From the NCBI GenBank assembly GCA_039190005.1, contig JBCCYM010000008.1:1-38464 (forward strand): a stretch of 38,464 bases of DNA, written 5' to 3'. The notes under the pieces are model-generated. The model was not told the origin of the DNA, did no database searches, and saw nothing but the letters and a program-made list of their open reading frames with translations. Below are positions 32,738 to 38,464 of the stretch, piece after piece. Numbering within the stretch: the stretch's first letter is position 1; every line of letters begins with the position of its first letter. The position numbers and the translations under genes are program-made. This DNA comes from JBCCYM01 sp039190005. GTDB lineage: Bacteria; Pseudomonadota; Gammaproteobacteria; UBA12402.

Positions 32738-33215
32738 GGCGACTGATTTTTTGAGAATCCCGTCCAAGAAGGGTAAGTTTCTGAATTTCGTTAATAAACG
32801 CGTCGGTATTTTCAAAGCATAAATACACCGATGCAAAGCGCACATAAGCGACAAGATCAAGCTTACATAATTCATCCATCGTCCATTCGCCTAATTTAAG
32901 CGCTGATATTTCCCGTTCACCACTGGTATGTAGGCGATTTTTAATACGACTGATCGCCGCTTCAATCTGATCCTGCGATATCGGTCGTTTTTCCAGCGCG
33001 ATCAACATACCTCGACGCAGCTTCGCTTCATCAAAACTACTGCGACTGCCATCACGTTTAATAATACGCGGGAAAGACATCTCAATTTCTTCATAAGTGG
33101 TAAAGCGACCTTGACAAGCGACGCATTCACGACGACGTCTTACCGTGCTACCATCGCCACCTAATCTTGAATCAATGACTTTCGTATCTTCAGCTTTACA
33201 AAATGGACAATACAT
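32715..33215 (-). CDS. nrdR: Transcriptional repressor NrdR
   Basis: NrdR senses ATP/dATP and represses ribonucleotide reductase genes. The 166-residue protein has the N-terminal zinc ribbon (C3, C6, C31, C34 in MYCPFC and ECVACQGRF), the basic SRLGGDGSTVRRRRE segment and an ATP-cone (IIKRDGSRSSFDEAKLRRGM) with VAYVRFASVYLCFEN at the end. GGGATGAGGT precedes the ATG closely. It follows glyA by 40 bases and overlaps nusB, so glyA-nrdR-nusB-thiL may be one transcript. Confidence 0.97.
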   Translation of the reverse strand: MYCPFCKAEDTKVIDSRLGGDGSTVRRRRECVACQGRFTTYEEIEMSFPRIIKRDGSRSSFDEAKLRRGMLIALEKRPISQDQIEAAISRIKNRLHTSGEREISALKLGEWTMDELCKLDLVAYVRFASVYLCFENTDAFINEIQKLTLLGRDSQKISRHEASKTA

Positions 33216-33255
33216 ACCTCATCCCTTTCAATTAATTTATATTACGTCTATCAGA

Positions 33256-34509
33256 TTATTCATAAATAGGAAATCTCTGACATAAATCCAATATGTTCCT
33301 TTTCGTTTCCTCAATGATTTTCTCATTGGTCATATCATCAAGAATATCACATATCCATTCGGCTACGCTAGCACATTCTGACACTTTAAATCCACGGGTA
33401 GTGATCGCTGGTGTCCCCAAACGCAAACCACTGGTGACAAAAGGCGGGCGTGGATCACCCGGCACGGCATTTTTATTAGTAGTAATACCGGCATGCTCCA
33501 AAGCCGCTTCAGCCGCCTTGCCGGTAATATCTTTAGCGATTAAATCCACTAAAAACAAATGGTTATCTGTCCCACCACTAACCACATTGTAATTTCGCCG
33601 CGTCAATACCTCAGTCATTACTCGAGCGTTATCCACCACTTGCTGTTGATACGTTTTAAATTCCGGCGCCAGCGCTTCTTTAAACGCGACAGCTTTTGCC
33701 GCGATCACATGCATCAACGGTCCACCCTGTATGCCTGGAAAAATGGCGGACTGCAATTTTTTCTCAATGTCGGCATTTTGCTTGGCCAAAATGATACCGC
33801 CACGTGGACCACGTAATGTCTTGTGCGTGGTACTGGTAACCACATCAGCAAATGGTATGGGTGATGGATAAATACCGGTCGCGACCAAACCGGCAATATG
33901 CGCCATATCGACTAACAAATAAGCGCCGACTTCATCGGCAATCTGGCGAAATTTCTGCCAATCTATCACTCTTGAATAAGCGGAAAAACCGGCAACAATC
34001 ATTTTAGGACGATGTTCACGGGCGAGTGCCGCTATCTCATCATAATCAATTAAACCTGTCTTAGCATCAATACCATAAGACACGGCGTTATAAATTTTAC
34101 CGGAAAAATTAACCCGGCTGCCATGGGTTAAATGCCCACCAGCCGATAAAGACATGCCCAGCACTGTGTCACCGGGCTTAACCAAGGCCTGATATACCGC
34201 CGCGTTTGCCTGTGACCCTGAATGTGGTTGCACATTGGCATAATCAGCGGCAAAAAGCTGTTTTACCCGCTCAATTGCCAATCTTTCCGCCTGATCAACA
34301 AATTCACACCCCCCGTAATAGCGCTTGCCGGGATACCCCTCGGCGTATTTATTGGTCAACAAAGACGCGTAAGCTTCCATCACCAACGGACTGGCAAAAT
34401 TCTCAGAAGCTATCAGTTCAATGGATTGTTCTTGGCGTTGGGCTTCATTGGATAAGGCCTGTGCTAATTCAGGGTCAAATGTCGCTATGCTCATTGATTT
34501 GCTATACAT
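33256..34509 (-). CDS. glyA: Serine hydroxymethyltransferase GlyA
   Basis: GlyA interconverts serine and glycine while loading tetrahydrofolate with a one-carbon unit, using pyridoxal phosphate. The 417-residue product has the family's ELIASENFASP, TNKYAEGYPGKRYYGGCEFVD, LLVDMAHIAGLVATG and the PLP-lysine motif VTSTTHKTLRGPRGG, and ends LGTPAITTRGF...ICDIL. ATG 34509 has AAAGG ten bases upstream; GTG 34518 lies too close to it and ATG 34494 has none. A strong promoter lies at 34539-34566. NrdR-glyA linkage is widespread. Confidence 0.97.
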   Translation of the reverse strand: MYSKSMSIATFDPELAQALSNEAQRQEQSIELIASENFASPLVMEAYASLLTNKYAEGYPGKRYYGGCEFVDQAERLAIERVKQLFAADYANVQPHSGSQANAAVYQALVKPGDTVLGMSLSAGGHLTHGSRVNFSGKIYNAVSYGIDAKTGLIDYDEIAALAREHRPKMIVAGFSAYSRVIDWQKFRQIADEVGAYLLVDMAHIAGLVATGIYPSPIPFADVVTSTTHKTLRGPRGGIILAKQNADIEKKLQSAIFPGIQGGPLMHVIAAKAVAFKEALAPEFKTYQQQVVDNARVMTEVLTRRNYNVVSGGTDNHLFLVDLIAKDITGKAAEAALEHAGITTNKNAVPGDPRPPFVTSGLRLGTPAITTRGFKVSECASVAEWICDILDDMTNEKIIEETKRNILDLCQRFPIYE

Positions 34510-34538
34510 TGTTATCACACCTTTATTTGTAAAAACGG

Positions 34539-34566
34539 ATTATAATTGATATTTTGCTTGTGTAAA
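34539..34566 (-). promoter_or_regulatory. Predicted glyA promoter
   Basis: On the minus strand TTTACA (34566-34561), a 16-base spacer and a perfect TATAAT (34544-34539) lie 30 bases before the glyA ATG. It is the best sigma70-like promoter in the window. Confidence 0.65.
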
Positions 34567-34713
34567 ACAATTATGTTGATTATATTATCCAAATAATAAA
34601 AATATAGTGGCATTACAATGACACTATAAATAAATAAACATTTATCAATCCGAGTTATTATTAAAATTTTACACCCAGTAATACGATACAAACTTTGTTG
34701 TTAGGAGAAAAAT

Positions 34714-35184
34714 ATGCCCAAGCCATTAACAGTTGGTAGTAAACTGCCTAATTTGACAGTTACTATGACAAATGAACAAAAAATTAAATTAGCTTCATTA
34801 AAAGGCAACCATGTTGTCCTGTATTTTTATCCTCGCGACAGTACCCCCGGCTGCACTCAAGAAGGCAAAGATTTTCGTGATAACTATAAAGCGTTTACTG
34901 ATCTCAATGCCATTATTCTTGGTGTTTCGCGTGATAGTTTAAGCTCACATGAAAAATTTAAACAAAAATATGAGATGCCTTTTGATCTGATTGCTGACCC
35001 GGAAGAAGAAATGTGCCAGCGTTTTGATGTGATGAAAATGAAAAATATGTATGGCAAACAAGTGCGCGGCATTGAGCGCAGCACGTTTTTAATTGATGAT
35101 ACGGGTGTGATTCGTCAAATATGGCGCAAAGTAAAAGTACCCGGTCATGTTTGCGAAGTATTGGCGTCATTAAAAAATTTATAG
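34714..35184 (+). CDS. bcp: Thioredoxin-dependent thiol peroxidase Bcp (PrxQ family)
   Basis: Bcp/PrxQ reduces hydrogen peroxide and organic hydroperoxides with thioredoxin. The 156-residue protein has the peroxidatic motif PRDSTPGCTQEGKDFRD with Cys47, and the family pattern VLYFYPRDSTPGCT, ILGVSRDS, FDLIADPE and ERSTFLIDDTGVIRQIWR. The common resolving cysteine five residues after the peroxidatic one is absent (position 52 is Lys); only Cys101 and Cys147 remain, so it would use another resolving cysteine or a one-Cys mechanism. TAGGAGAAAAAT before the ATG is a strong ribosome-binding site. It is divergent from glyA. Confidence 0.93.
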   Translation: MPKPLTVGSKLPNLTVTMTNEQKIKLASLKGNHVVLYFYPRDSTPGCTQEGKDFRDNYKAFTDLNAIILGVSRDSLSSHEKFKQKYEMPFDLIADPEEEMCQRFDVMKMKNMYGKQVRGIERSTFLIDDTGVIRQIWRKVKVPGHVCEVLASLKNL

Positions 35185-35201
35185 ACCATGATACGCTAAA
35201 C

Positions 35202-35528
35202 ATGTTACCAAAGCTTAAAACAATACTATACATCGTCATTGGCGTGATACTATTGTTTAATCTTAGCGCGTGCGCGAATACAACAAGTACAGTTGATCAA
35301 ACAACTAAGAATCATTATAAAGTCACAACGCTGTCGAAGAAAAATGGTGAATCAATACGCGCTGCCATGAACACGGCTTTTGATTACTGTAAAAAACAAG
35401 GCCTTTGCGCGACGGTGACCCACACGATAAGCAATTACCAGGCAGTCGGAATGCCTAAAAAATTCCAGTACATGACTACGCTATATTTTAACTGCCATAC
35501 ATGCTTAAGCGAAACCGACAAATATTAG
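35202..35528 (+). CDS. Small lipoprotein, unknown function, overlapping yraN
   Basis: I do not recognise this 108-residue protein. Its signal peptide ends with the lipobox LSAC (Cys24: IVIGVILLFNLSACAN), so it should be a membrane-anchored lipoprotein released by the Lol system. The body has DYCKKQGLC and a C-terminal FNCHTC motif, giving four further cysteines. The ATG at 35202 is 17 bases after the bcp stop; the frame is open further upstream, but only this start gives a signal peptide. Its 3' end overlaps yraN by 28 bases in a different frame, which supports translation of both. LppC/LpoA, the usual yraN neighbour, is far larger, so this is not that protein. Confidence 0.65.
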   Translation: MLPKLKTILYIVIGVILLFNLSACANTTSTVDQTTKNHYKVTTLSKKNGESIRAAMNTAFDYCKKQGLCATVTHTISNYQAVGMPKKFQYMTTLYFNCHTCLSETDKY

Positions 35529-35872
35529 GCCAGCACGCGGAAGATGTTGCCTGTGATTATCTACAAAAACAAGGACTAACATTACTGGCTCGCAATTTCC
35601 GCTGTCGTTGTGGTGAAATCGATCTGATTATGCGACATAACTCCGCGCTGGTTTTCATTGAAGTACGATTACGCAATCATTCATCTTATGTCAGTGGCGC
35701 CGACAGTGTGGACGGTCATAAACAAGGCAAAATCATCCGCGCCGCCGAATATTATCTGCAACAAACCCATACCAGCCATTATCAGCATTGCCGTTTTGAT
35801 GTACTTGACTTGCGCCAACAATCAGGTATATTCAAAACAAACTGGGTTCAAAACGCTTTTACCATTGAATAG
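35501..35872 (+). CDS. yraN: UPF0102 nuclease-like protein YraN
   Basis: YraN is a conserved small protein with a Holliday-junction-resolvase-like fold whose role is still unsettled. The 123-residue product has the family pattern GQHAEDVACDYLQKQGLTLL, NFRCRCGEIDLIMRHNSALV with the acidic E-x-D pair, and FIEVRLRNHSSYVSG, the E-x-K-like motif with Arg in place of the usual Lys (VEVKTR). A C-terminal RFDVLDLR follows. It overlaps the upstream lipoprotein gene and is three bases before diaA, an order conserved in many gammaproteobacteria (yraN-diaA-dolP). Confidence 0.92.
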   Translation: MLKRNRQILGQHAEDVACDYLQKQGLTLLARNFRCRCGEIDLIMRHNSALVFIEVRLRNHSSYVSGADSVDGHKQGKIIRAAEYYLQQTHTSHYQHCRFDVLDLRQQSGIFKTNWVQNAFTIE

Positions 35873-35875
35873 CTT

Positions 35876-36454
35876 ATGATTGAAAGAATAACACAACATT
35901 TTTCCGATAGCATTGCGGTTAAACAACAGAGTCAAAAACTATTAACCGAGGCGATTGCCGAAGCAGGTAATAGTATTGTCGAGGCGCTACTCAATGACCA
36001 CAAGGTATTAAGCTGTGGTAATGGCGGCTCATCCTGTGACGCGCAACATTTCTCCAGTGAATTACTAAACCGTTTTGAACGAGAGCGACCAAATTTGCCA
36101 GCCATCGCCTTAACCGCTGATATGGCAACCATCACGGCTATCGGCAACGATTACCATTACAGTGATATATTTGCCAAACAATTACGCGCTTTAGGGCAAC
36201 CAGGTGATGTGCTTTTGGCAATTTCAACCAGTGGTCATTCTAATAATATTTGCAACGCCATCGAGGTGGCGCAGCAAAAAAACATGCGCGTTATTCTGCT
36301 CAGCGGCAGAGACGGCGGCAAAGCCGCTATGCTATTAAAAGAAGGCGACTGTGAAATTCGGGTACCTTCTGATATTACCGCGCGCATTCAGGAAACCCAT
36401 CTACTGATTATTCACTGTCTTTGTGATATGATTGATACACGTTTATTTGGATAG
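35876..36454 (+). CDS. diaA: DnaA initiator-associating protein DiaA / GmhA-like SIS protein
   Basis: DiaA binds DnaA and promotes replication initiation at oriC; its paralogue GmhA isomerises sedoheptulose 7-phosphate. The 192-residue SIS-domain protein aligns with E. coli DiaA (196) over its length: CGNGGSSCDAQHFSSELLNRF, ERPNLPAIALTADMATITAIGND, ALGQPGDVLLAISTSGHS and IPSDITARIQETHLLI. The Asn-Gly-Gly-Ser and STSGHS loops are closer to an active GmhA-type site than E. coli DiaA's, so an enzymatic role is possible. Position between yraN and dolP favours DiaA. Confidence 0.85.
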   Translation: MIERITQHFSDSIAVKQQSQKLLTEAIAEAGNSIVEALLNDHKVLSCGNGGSSCDAQHFSSELLNRFERERPNLPAIALTADMATITAIGNDYHYSDIFAKQLRALGQPGDVLLAISTSGHSNNICNAIEVAQQKNMRVILLSGRDGGKAAMLLKEGDCEIRVPSDITARIQETHLLIIHCLCDMIDTRLFG

Positions 36455-36460
36455 TTTACC

Positions 36461-37051
36461 ATGAAATACTTAAAATTACTGATACTCATTCCCTTAATGA
36501 TCAATTTACAGGGTTGTGTGACCGCGGCACTTGTTGGCGGTACTGCCGCCGGTGTCGCGGCAACGTCTGTTATTTATGACAAACGCAGCCACAGCGTCGC
36601 TGAAAAAGATCATCAGATCCGAAAAGCGATTATTGTACAAATCAATAATCAAACTGACTTACACAATCAATGTCGTGTTGTCGTCAACAGTTACAATGGT
36701 TGGGTATTACTCGCCGGTCAAGCGCCAACTGCCGCCATGAAACAGCAAATTGAATCGATTGCCAATAATGTGTCCGGTATTAAACGCCTTTATAATGAAA
36801 TTGAAATCCGTCCAGTTATTTCGCATAGCGCGAGAATGCAGGATGAATGGATTACCACCAAAGTCAAAAGCACGCTTTTGGGCCATCAAGGTTTCAAATC
36901 AGCGGAAATCAACGTCACCACGGAAAACGGTATTGTTTACTTGCAAGGCATTGTCACCCAACAGCAAGGTGAAAAAAGCGCGGTACTCGCCAGTGATGTT
37001 AGTGGTGTGAGAAAAGTTGTTAAGCTGTTTGAATATGCGCCAAATCAGTGA
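36461..37051 (+). CDS. dolP: BON-domain outer-membrane lipoprotein DolP (YraP)
   Basis: DolP helps maintain outer-membrane integrity and supports BAM function. The 196-residue product has a lipobox LQGC (Cys19), a glycine-rich linker and two BON domains (about 48-110, IRKAIIVQINNQ...GIKRLYNEIEIRP; and about 125-190, WITTKVKSTLL...GVRKVVKLFEYAP). The conserved W-x-x-x-K-v-K-s and G-v-x-L-x-G patterns are present. It follows diaA by six bases. A second BON lipoprotein begins inside its 3' end. Confidence 0.9.
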   Translation: MKYLKLLILIPLMINLQGCVTAALVGGTAAGVAATSVIYDKRSHSVAEKDHQIRKAIIVQINNQTDLHNQCRVVVNSYNGWVLLAGQAPTAAMKQQIESIANNVSGIKRLYNEIEIRPVISHSARMQDEWITTKVKSTLLGHQGFKSAEINVTTENGIVYLQGIVTQQQGEKSAVLASDVSGVRKVVKLFEYAPNQ

Positions 37052-37682
37052 CTGTAGACAGATCATTACATCGATAAAATACGTTACTTTTTTATTTATA
37101 TCTGTAGGGCTGATTATAATCAACACGGCTTGCACTACCGTTGCCACTACTGGCGCTGAAATGGCTTATCACCGTTATGACTGGCAGCAATCCATCAATA
37201 ATCAAAAGATAACTTTTAGTATTAAACAAGCATTACATCAGTCAATATTTAAAAACAGTCATATCAATGTCGATGATTTTAACTACCGTGTTCTCCTTAC
37301 CGGCACCGTGCCATCAGAAGAAATCAGCGAACGCGCGGCGCAGATCGCGGCTTATACCAAAGGCGTTAAACATGTCTACAATTTTATTACTATTTCAGAA
37401 AATAAACTGGGCAATTACGCTTACGACAGCTGGTTGACGACAGAAGTCAGAACCAAAATTATCACCCAAGGAAAAATGCCACCCGAAAGTATAAAAGTAG
37501 TCACTGACAATGCCACTGTTTACCTGATGGGACTACTCACACCGAAACAGGCAAAAATCGCCGTTAACACCGCGCGTTATACTAATGGTGTTAAGCGTGT
37601 TGTTGAAATTTTCCAGTATATTTATTATTCTGATAATCCTGATATGCCTAACACACTTCAAGATGGAAATTTGTCCACTTAG
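37035..37682 (+). CDS. Second BON-domain lipoprotein, paralogue of DolP
   Basis: The 215-residue product has a long signal region (ITSIKYVTFLFISVGLIIIN) with lipobox NTAC at about residue 33, and two BON-like domains, e.g. FSIKQALHQSIFKNSHINVD and WLTTEVRTKIITQG...GVKRVVEIFQYI. Similar core phrases (GAEMAYHRYDW, GVKHVYNFITIS) show divergence from DolP but the same fold. The ATG at 37035 overlaps dolP by 17 bases; a TTG at 37017 is possible but the lipobox position favours the ATG. Function beyond envelope maintenance is inference; a tandem pair may reflect duplication of dolP with sub-specialisation. Confidence 0.75.
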   Translation: MRQISDCRQIITSIKYVTFLFISVGLIIINTACTTVATTGAEMAYHRYDWQQSINNQKITFSIKQALHQSIFKNSHINVDDFNYRVLLTGTVPSEEISERAAQIAAYTKGVKHVYNFITISENKLGNYAYDSWLTTEVRTKIITQGKMPPESIKVVTDNATVYLMGLLTPKQAKIAVNTARYTNGVKRVVEIFQYIYYSDNPDMPNTLQDGNLST

Positions 37683-37758
37683 TCTGCCACCACTTTGAAA
37701 TATTCTTGGGTCAAAAACACTCAAAATAATACTCAACCTATTTTTTAATAGAACACCC

Positions 37759-37867
37759 CGTCATTCCCGCGAAGGCGGGAATCCAGGAGAAAAATGCTCA
37801 TGCCTGTAGTTTGTTCTCTGGATTCCCGCCCTTCGACAAACTCAGGGACCACCTGCGCGGGAATGAC
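37759..37867. repeat. Family A hairpin repeat, copy A3, right arm interrupted by a family B unit
   Basis: The left arm has ATTCCC-N8-GGGAAT at 37763-37782. The right arm (37818-37867) is its reverse complement apart from a 23-bp insertion at 37829-37851 (CCCTTCGACAAACTCAGGG then ACCA). Removing the insert gives GATTCCCG joined to CCTGCGCGGGAATGAC, as in A1. The centre (GAGAAAAATGCTCATGCC) is nearly identical to A2. It lies between the second BON gene and the GIY-YIG gene. Confidence 0.9.
37829..37851 (-). repeat. Family B unit nested in A3
   Basis: A 23-bp insert equal, with one difference, to the reverse complement of the A1 insert (9407-9429), at the same position within the arm. Confidence 0.85.
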
Positions 37868-37973
37868 GGAAGAAAAAAACAGGAATGATAAAAAATAAGA
37901 CAGAATAGCAAAAGAAAATCGGGTATAACTCAGATGAAAATTTACTTGCAAATATAAATTCAGGATTTGATTT

Positions 37974-38267
37974 ATGATTGAACGACAACCAGCTGTTTAT
38001 ATTATGGCTAGTCAGTGTAATGGCACATTGTATACTGGCGTCACTTCAGACTTAATAAAACGTGTTTGGGAACACAAAAATAACTTGACTGAAAGTTTTA
38101 CAAAAAAATACAATGTGCATCGTTTAGTTTATTTTGAATTGCATGATGATATGTATTCTGCTATAACTCGTGAAAAACAAATTAAAAAATGGAATCGTAT
38201 CTGGAAGTTAAAATTAATTGAAAAATATAATCCACTGTGGAAAGATTTGTATAATGAAATAATTTAA
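37974..38267 (+). CDS. Single-domain GIY-YIG family protein
   Basis: GIY-YIG domains are endonuclease modules found in UvrC, homing endonucleases and branch-cutting enzymes such as Slx1. The 97-residue protein has the core motifs VYI (8-10) and YTG (20-22), catalytic Arg30 in LIKRVWEHK with His34, and the metal-binding Glu67 in TREKQIKKW. Stand-alone proteins of this size (the YhbQ-like group) lack a DNA-binding partner domain. AGGA lies nine bases before the ATG. The gene starts about 105 bases after repeat A3 and lies in a more AT-rich region than the BON genes, which suggests acquisition. Confidence 0.88.
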   Translation: MIERQPAVYIMASQCNGTLYTGVTSDLIKRVWEHKNNLTESFTKKYNVHRLVYFELHDDMYSAITREKQIKKWNRIWKLKLIEKYNPLWKDLYNEII

Positions 38268-38313
38268 CCGAATTTTTAACTGGATTCTAATCTTGACTCA
38301 CGAATATATTAAT

Positions 38314-38464
38314 ATGAAAAATGAAGACAAAGCATGTAAACACATTTATGCACTTTTTGGATTAGCTTACTATCTTTCTAGTTGCCTAGAAAAAGGAATG
38401 CAATTTATCTTGATTTATGTTTATATATATAAAAATAAAGGAAAGCATACGCGTAAAAGAAAAG
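38314..38464 (+). CDS. Partial hypothetical ORF running off the right edge
   Basis: From ATG 38314 the frame is open to the last base (50 codons), starting MKNEDKACKHIYALFGLAYY then LSSCLEKGMQFILIYVYIYK and a basic tail. A TTG at 38293 is an upstream alternative. The hydrophobic segment could be one helix. I do not recognise the family, and the end is missing. Confidence 0.35.
   Translation, partial: MKNEDKACKHIYALFGLAYYLSSCLEKGMQFILIYVYIYKNKGKHTRKRK

Noticed and set aside
32738..32875. 46-codon upstream extension of nusB
   Set aside because: It lies wholly inside nrdR and adds a segment with no counterpart in NusB; ATG 32737 gives the standard protein.
37745..37951. 68-residue minus-strand frame across A3
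   Set aside because: Contains EFVEGRESREQ and LDSRLRGNDG, translations of the repeats.

Overview
The window is a chromosomal segment of a low-GC gammaproteobacterium, by eye about 40% G+C. Several gene neighbourhoods point there: lptD-surA beside amgK-murU, glyA-nrdR-nusB-thiL-pgpA, yraN-diaA-dolP, and a RimK close to the E. coli protein. Pyridoxal phosphate is made by pdxS/pdxT. Codon use and content would suit a Legionellales-like lineage, but I cannot fix the order from sequence alone. Almost every gene is a housekeeping gene; the accessory signal is in the intergenic repeats and a few small genes.

Layout. 1-135: 3' end of a transposase. 267-4321 (-): lptD and surA, outer-membrane biogenesis. 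4457-9288 (+): tightly packed amgK-murU (peptidoglycan sugar recycling), a FadL-type porin, and one LolC/E-type permease with lolD (lipoprotein sorting). 9391-9494: composite repeat next to an orphan RHH antitoxin. 9883-12171: comEC. 12247-12576 (-): small six-cysteine secreted protein. 12861-15326 (-): cydA-cydB plus a 42-residue DUF2474-type subunit gene that is easily missed. 15575-16126: small beta-barrel protein. 16136-18322 (-): priA. 18424-20950: FAD-dependent oxidoreductase and cyclopropane fatty acid synthase. 21044-22105: orphan ABC substrate-binding protein. 22358-23805 (-): pdxS-pdxT. 23990-27859: yhdP. 27880-28719: S1/P1 nuclease. 29006-30400 (-): rimB-like protease and rimK. 30603-30695: tRNA-Ser(GCU). 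30728-34509 (-): glyA, nrdR, nusB, thiL, pgpA. 34714-37682 (+): bcp, a lipoprotein, yraN, diaA, dolP and a second BON lipoprotein. 37974-38267: single-domain GIY-YIG protein. 38314-end: a partial ORF.

Much of the segment serves the envelope: LPS insertion (LptD), OMP chaperoning (SurA), lipoprotein release (Lol), phospholipid transport (YhdP), lipoprotein quality control (DolP and a paralogue), muropeptide recycling, membrane lipid modification (Cfa pair) and phosphatidylglycerol synthesis (PgpA).

Two interspersed repeat families stand out. Family A is a MITE-like hairpin whose arms contain the 20-bp pattern ATTCCC-N8-GGGAAT, the format of Neisseria dRS3. Family B is a short unit, CCCTGAGCYTGTCGAAGGG. 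B occurs alone, in arrays, and inserted at exactly the same position inside one arm of two separate A elements. Three convergent gene junctions are filled by these repeats. The GIY-YIG gene lies directly downstream of one A element. These repeats, the FAD-oxidoreductase/Cfa pair and the small unannotated or orphan genes are the most promising leads; I found no phage, CRISPR array or classical defence island.
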